A stretch of DNA of 17,159 nt from positions 1 through 17,159 of the forward strand of contig DEJD01000051.1 of assembly GCA_002353215.1 (NCBI GenBank), written 5' to 3'. A model generated the notes under the pieces. That model made no database searches, had not been told where the DNA came from, and worked only from the letters and a program-made list of their open reading frames with translations. Shown here in pieces: positions 14,361 to 17,159 of the stretch. Position 1 is the first letter of the stretch. Each line of letters starts with the position of its first letter. The position numbers were made by a program, and so were the translations under genes. Source of the stretch: Prevotellaceae bacterium UBA2757 (GTDB lineage: Bacteria > Bacteroidota > Bacteroidia > Bacteroidales > Bacteroidaceae).

Positions 14361-16919
14361 TCAGTTTTTCTGCTTTCTCTTTCTGTATGTCATCGCTATC
14401 GAAAGTGCCACCATGAACAGGAATATAGCTAATGCGGAGTAGGCTATAGCTTCGGTTGTGTGAACCGATTGCGGGTCGTACGAGAACTTTATCACGTGTT
14501 TTCCTGCTGGCACATTCATAGCTCTGAGTACATAGTCTGCCCGACCTATTTCTGCGGGTTTGCCGTCGATGGTTGCATTCCATCCTGGGTAATATACTTC
14601 GGAGAATACTACCAATCCGCCTTCTGCTGATTCTGTTTCGTATGTGGCTTCTGTAGTTGAATAATCTGTCAGACGAACTTCTCCCTTGCCTCCGGCTTGC
14701 AAGAAACCAAAGTCTTTTTGAGCCACCACAGCTGTGTGTTTAGGATTTACCTTACCCACAAGGTCGAGTTCTTCGTTGGCATTGTGTGCATAAACTGCAT
14801 CCTTTACGAACCATGCATTGCCGTCAGCTCCTGTGTTTTCAACGGGGAGTTTTATCTTGCCACCTTCGCCTGCGGCCAGTATGAACCAGCGGGTATTGAG
14901 CATATTGATGACCGGATAGAGTGAATCGGTATTTTGAGCCGAAAGGTCGTATATTGGGTATGGCGACTGCTCTTCTGCCATCTTAATTGTGTCCATAGGT
15001 GCATTCCTTAGGGCTACATAGATGTTATTTATCTCTTGTGCGATATGAGTCTCTATGAGTTCCTGATATCTTCTCAGTTTTGCTGCATGATAACCGCCGA
15101 CCGAACTGTAGAAGGCACTTGTGGTGTTGTCGTTGAAAGTAGATACGGTAAGGTTCAGCACTCTGTAGTCTCTGCCTGTTCCACTCTTTGTCAGGATGTA
15201 ATCATCGGCTTCTGTCTTCTGAATACGAGCCAAGCCCTGTGGCTTAACGAAGAATCCGTCGTTCAGATAACGTTTGTTTACCTGCCACATATCTACAAGA
15301 CACAGTATCATGAGAACAATTACTATTCCGTTTGTCAGTTTTATATTGTTTTCATCTTTCTTATTTGAAGCATAGTAGAACAAAGCTACAGCTGCTATCA
15401 GAATGAATATCATAGAGCGCCAGCCGTCAGACATCAGCATGGCTTTACGCATGGTACTTATGCTATCAAGTATTTGCTGACCTGTATTAGCATCGAAATA
15501 TTCCTGTGCCACATAGCTCTTTATAGACATTACGTCGTTTGTACTTAGGCATTCGTCTGCTGTAAACATAAGCAGTAGAACCACTAAAACCGTTATGCCT
15601 GTGGCTGTGAGCAATTGAAGTCTGTTAGGTTTTTCCATCCAGAGTTTCAGTCCCCACATAGCCATCAGAGGAACGGTGAATTCCACTACAACCAGAATGC
15701 TTGCAACGGTGCGGAACTTGGCATACATCGGCACGTTATCGATAAAGAAGTCGGTGAAAGGCATGAAGTTGTGTCCCCAACTCAGCATCAGAGTGATGGC
15801 TGTAGCTACGAGAAGGGTCCATTTCATCGGGTTTTTATTAGGAATTACGATGAGGCTCAGTATGAAAAGCATGCAGACAATAGCACCAAGATAGACAGGT
15901 CCGCTTGTGCCAGGCTGTTCACCCCAGTACTGGCTGAATGCTCCGTAGATACCTGCATTTGCCAGTCGTAGGTCGGCTTTCTTCATAGCTGTCTGGTTCA
16001 TCGAAAGTGGCATGCTAGCTCCACCTCTGTAGTTAGGAATAATGAAAGTCATAGTCTCGTCTATTCCGTAACTCCATGCAGTTATGTAAGAGCGTTCCAG
16101 TCCTGTATCAGTTTGGTCTTCTGCCTTTGTGGTTTTTACCAGTTCCGACTTTCCGCGCATCGTTTCCTTCTGGTATTCATATGTGTGGTAAAGGTTCGAT
16201 ACATTCATTCCGATAGCCAGAACTGCTGCAATCAGGACTGCTGCTGATGCCTTGAAGAAAGCTGCGATTTCTTTTTTCAGTATAGCATCAATCAGAAATG
16301 CGAGTACAATCATTATTTCCGGAAGAAGGAAATAATAGGTCATCTGTACGTGGTTAGATTTCACTTGAAGTGCGGCGAATAGGGTGGTGAGCACACATCC
16401 CCAGATGTATTTCTTTCTGTAACAGAGCACTACTCCTGCAATTGTCGGAGGAATATATGCCAGAGTCATCACCTTCCAGATGTGTCCGGCTGCTATGATG
16501 ATGAAGAAATATGAGGAGAAAGCCCAGATGATTGCACCTAATGCTGCCATCCATTGTTTGAAGTCGAATGCACGGAGCAGGATATAGAATCCGAGCATAG
16601 ATGCGAAGATATACCAAACGTAGTCGGGAAGCCATAGGTGGTAGGCTTTCTCGATAAACGACATAGACTCCATTGAGTCATATGACGGGGCAATCTGATA
16701 TGTAGGCATACCACCAAACAGAGAGTTGTTCCATCGTGGAGTTTCCCCGTTGTGAGTTGCTCTGTATTGGTTTATGACCACGTTTATGCCGTCATTGGCG
16801 TTGCTATCGTGCTGCTCTATGCGTCTTCCCTCTGTAACAGCCGGGTAGAAGTAGGCAAATGAAATTATAGCGAACAGTACTATGCAAAGCACGTCGGGCA
16901 GAATCTTCTTGTAGTTCAT
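14361..16919 (-). CDS. YfhO-family multi-spanning membrane protein
   Basis: A large integral inner-membrane protein of 852 residues with about a dozen hydrophobic helices. The first (7-27) is followed by a big extracytoplasmic loop containing EQHDSNANDGINVVINQYRA and TPRWNNSLFGGMPTYQIAPS, typical of this family and of GT-C glycosyltransferase-like folds. Further markers are AAGHIWKVMTLAYIPP (about 143-158), LQVKSNHVQMTYYF and WGHNFMPFTDFF. A soluble C-terminal part (about 560-815) ends with the beta-rich PGWNATIDGKPAEIGRADYVLRAMNVPAGKH motif before the last helix and a basic tail. In Gram-positives YfhO is linked to lipoteichoic acid glycosylation; in Bacteroidota the substrate is not known to me, so a lipid-linked sugar transfer role is an inference. 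It lies 57 bases after the mrp-like gene with a heptamer array between. Confidence 0.85.
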   Translation of the reverse strand: MNYKKILPDVLCIVLFAIISFAYFYPAVTEGRRIEQHDSNANDGINVVINQYRATHNGETPRWNNSLFGGMPTYQIAPSYDSMESMSFIEKAYHLWLPDYVWYIFASMLGFYILLRAFDFKQWMAALGAIIWAFSSYFFIIIAAGHIWKVMTLAYIPPTIAGVVLCYRKKYIWGCVLTTLFAALQVKSNHVQMTYYFLLPEIMIVLAFLIDAILKKEIAAFFKASAAVLIAAVLAIGMNVSNLYHTYEYQKETMRGKSELVKTTKAEDQTDTGLERSYITAWSYGIDETMTFIIPNYRGGASMPLSMNQTAMKKADLRLANAGIYGAFSQYWGEQPGTSGPVYLGAIVCMLFILSLIVIPNKNPMKWTLLVATAITLMLSWGHNFMPFTDFFIDNVPMYAKFRTVASILVVVEFTVPLMAMWGLKLWMEKPNRLQLLTATGITVLVVLLLMFTADECLSTNDVMSIKSYVAQEYFDANTGQQILDSISTMRKAMLMSDGWRSMIFILIAAVALFYYASNKKDENNIKLTNGIVIVLMILCLVDMWQVNKRYLNDGFFVKPQGLARIQKTEADDYILTKSGTGRDYRVLNLTVSTFNDNTTSAFYSSVGGYHAAKLRRYQELIETHIAQEINNIYVALRNAPMDTIKMAEEQSPYPIYDLSAQNTDSLYPVINMLNTRWFILAAGEGGKIKLPVENTGADGNAWFVKDAVYAHNANEELDLVGKVNPKHTAVVAQKDFGFLQAGGKGEVRLTDYSTTEATYETESAEGGLVVFSEVYYPGWNATIDGKPAEIGRADYVLRAMNVPAGKHVIKFSYDPQSVHTTEAIAYSALAIFLFMVALSIAMTYRKRKQKN

Positions 16920-16930
16920 TTCTGGTTTTA

Positions 16931-16988
16931 GGTTATTGGTTATGGGTTATTGGTTATTGAGTTTTGGGGTTATTGGTTATTGAGTTAG
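16931..16988. repeat. GGTTATT heptamer array with a 23-base tandem repeat
   Basis: Plus-strand units: GGTTATT (16931), GGTTATG (16938), GGTTATT (16945), GGTTATT (16952), a GAGTTTTGG spacer (16959-16967), then GGTTATT (16968), GGTTATT (16975) and GAGTTAG. The last two blocks form a 23-base tandem repeat (16945-16967 and 16968-16990) identical over the first 19 bases. On the coding strand each unit reads AATAACC and contains TAA; the stop codon of the Mrp-like gene (16979-16977) lies in the final unit. It fills the gap ahead of the YfhO-family gene. No spacer pattern suggests CRISPR. Confidence 0.85.
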
Positions 16989-17159
16989 TCCGTCAACTCT
17001 CGTCACTACTTTGGCAGCCATACTCATGAGTGCCATTCCTTGTGGCGATGCCGGGTCAAGAACGGCTGGAAGTCCGTTGTCGCAGCCTTCACAGATGTCT
17101 TGGATAAGTGGAATCTGTCCCAACAGGGGTACATTCAGTTCTTCTGCCAGTCGTTTTGC
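16977..17159 (-). CDS. mrp: Mrp/ApbC-type Fe-S carrier ATPase (C-terminal 60 residues)
   Basis: Only the C-terminal 60 residues are inside the window; the gene continues past the right edge. The visible part reads AKRLAEELNVPLLGQIPLIQ, then DICEGCDNGLPAVLDPASPQ, and ends KVVTRVDGLTQ. The LLGQIPL block followed by ICEGxDNGxP is characteristic of Mrp/ApbC/Nbp35-family P-loop ATPases, which carry and hand over Fe-S clusters in the cytoplasm. The family's CxxC pair and Walker A motif would lie outside the window. The ICEGCDNG has a Cys where a Gly or Ala is more usual, an extra cysteine near the conserved one. The stop codon lies in a repeat unit. Same strand as the YfhO-family gene, 57 bases ahead of it. 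Confidence 0.85.
   Translation of the reverse strand, partial: AKRLAEELNVPLLGQIPLIQDICEGCDNGLPAVLDPASPQGMALMSMAAKVVTRVDGLTQ

Noticed and set aside
16931..16990. CRISPR-like array
   Set aside because: Units are 7 bases (23 at the higher level) with no unique spacers of regular size, and no cas genes are near.

Overview
The window reads as core chromosome of a Bacteroidota organism, most likely Prevotellaceae (Prevotella or Segatella type). The signs are: promoters of the Bacteroidota form (TAnnTTTG at -7), no consistent Shine-Dalgarno sequences, the linked set DUF1599 / DoxX-like / tpiA / SPOR / folE known from Bacteroides and Prevotella, a Bacteroidota-type YfhO membrane protein, and a secreted pectin lyase. 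Genus is an inference; there is no rRNA or tRNA to settle it. Coding density is high: no gene-free stretch exceeds about 145 bases.

Layout. Almost everything runs on the minus strand. From the right edge leftwards: the 3' end of an Mrp/ApbC-type Fe-S carrier ATPase (16977-17159, partial), a heptamer repeat array, and a large YfhO-family membrane protein (14361-16919). A TAnnTTTG promoter (14313-14344) then opens a probable operon of about 8 kb: DUF1599 protein, DoxX/MauE-like protein with a thioredoxin-like part, tpiA, SPOR-domain protein, folE, dnaG (TTG start) and recG. It ends at a strong hairpin (6291-6323). The only plus-strand gene is an exported PL11 rhamnogalacturonan lyase (3994-6261), which converges on recG and shares that hairpin as a putative two-way terminator. 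Divergent from the lyase is a second leftward group: an unrecognised 228-residue protein, xseA and xseB (exonuclease VII), then ndk with its own promoter, and an exported M23 peptidase with a C-terminal LysM domain that runs off the left edge.

How the genes fit together. Most are housekeeping: primase, RecG helicase and exonuclease VII (replication and repair), Ndk and FolE (nucleotide and pterin supply), TpiA (glycolysis), Mrp (Fe-S delivery), and SPOR and LysM/M23 proteins (cell wall). The accessory item is the pectin lyase, which stands alone with no SusC/SusD, sensor or other pectinase beside it in the window.

I found no new defence, mobile or RNA-based system. The best leads are the DUF1599 plus DoxX/MauE-thioredoxin pair (function unknown, 1-base stop/start overlap, at the head of a long essential-gene operon), the unrecognised xseA neighbour, and several non-coding features: a 9-G tract with three small hairpins, an AATAACC heptamer array that carries a stop codon, and overlapping divergent promoters.
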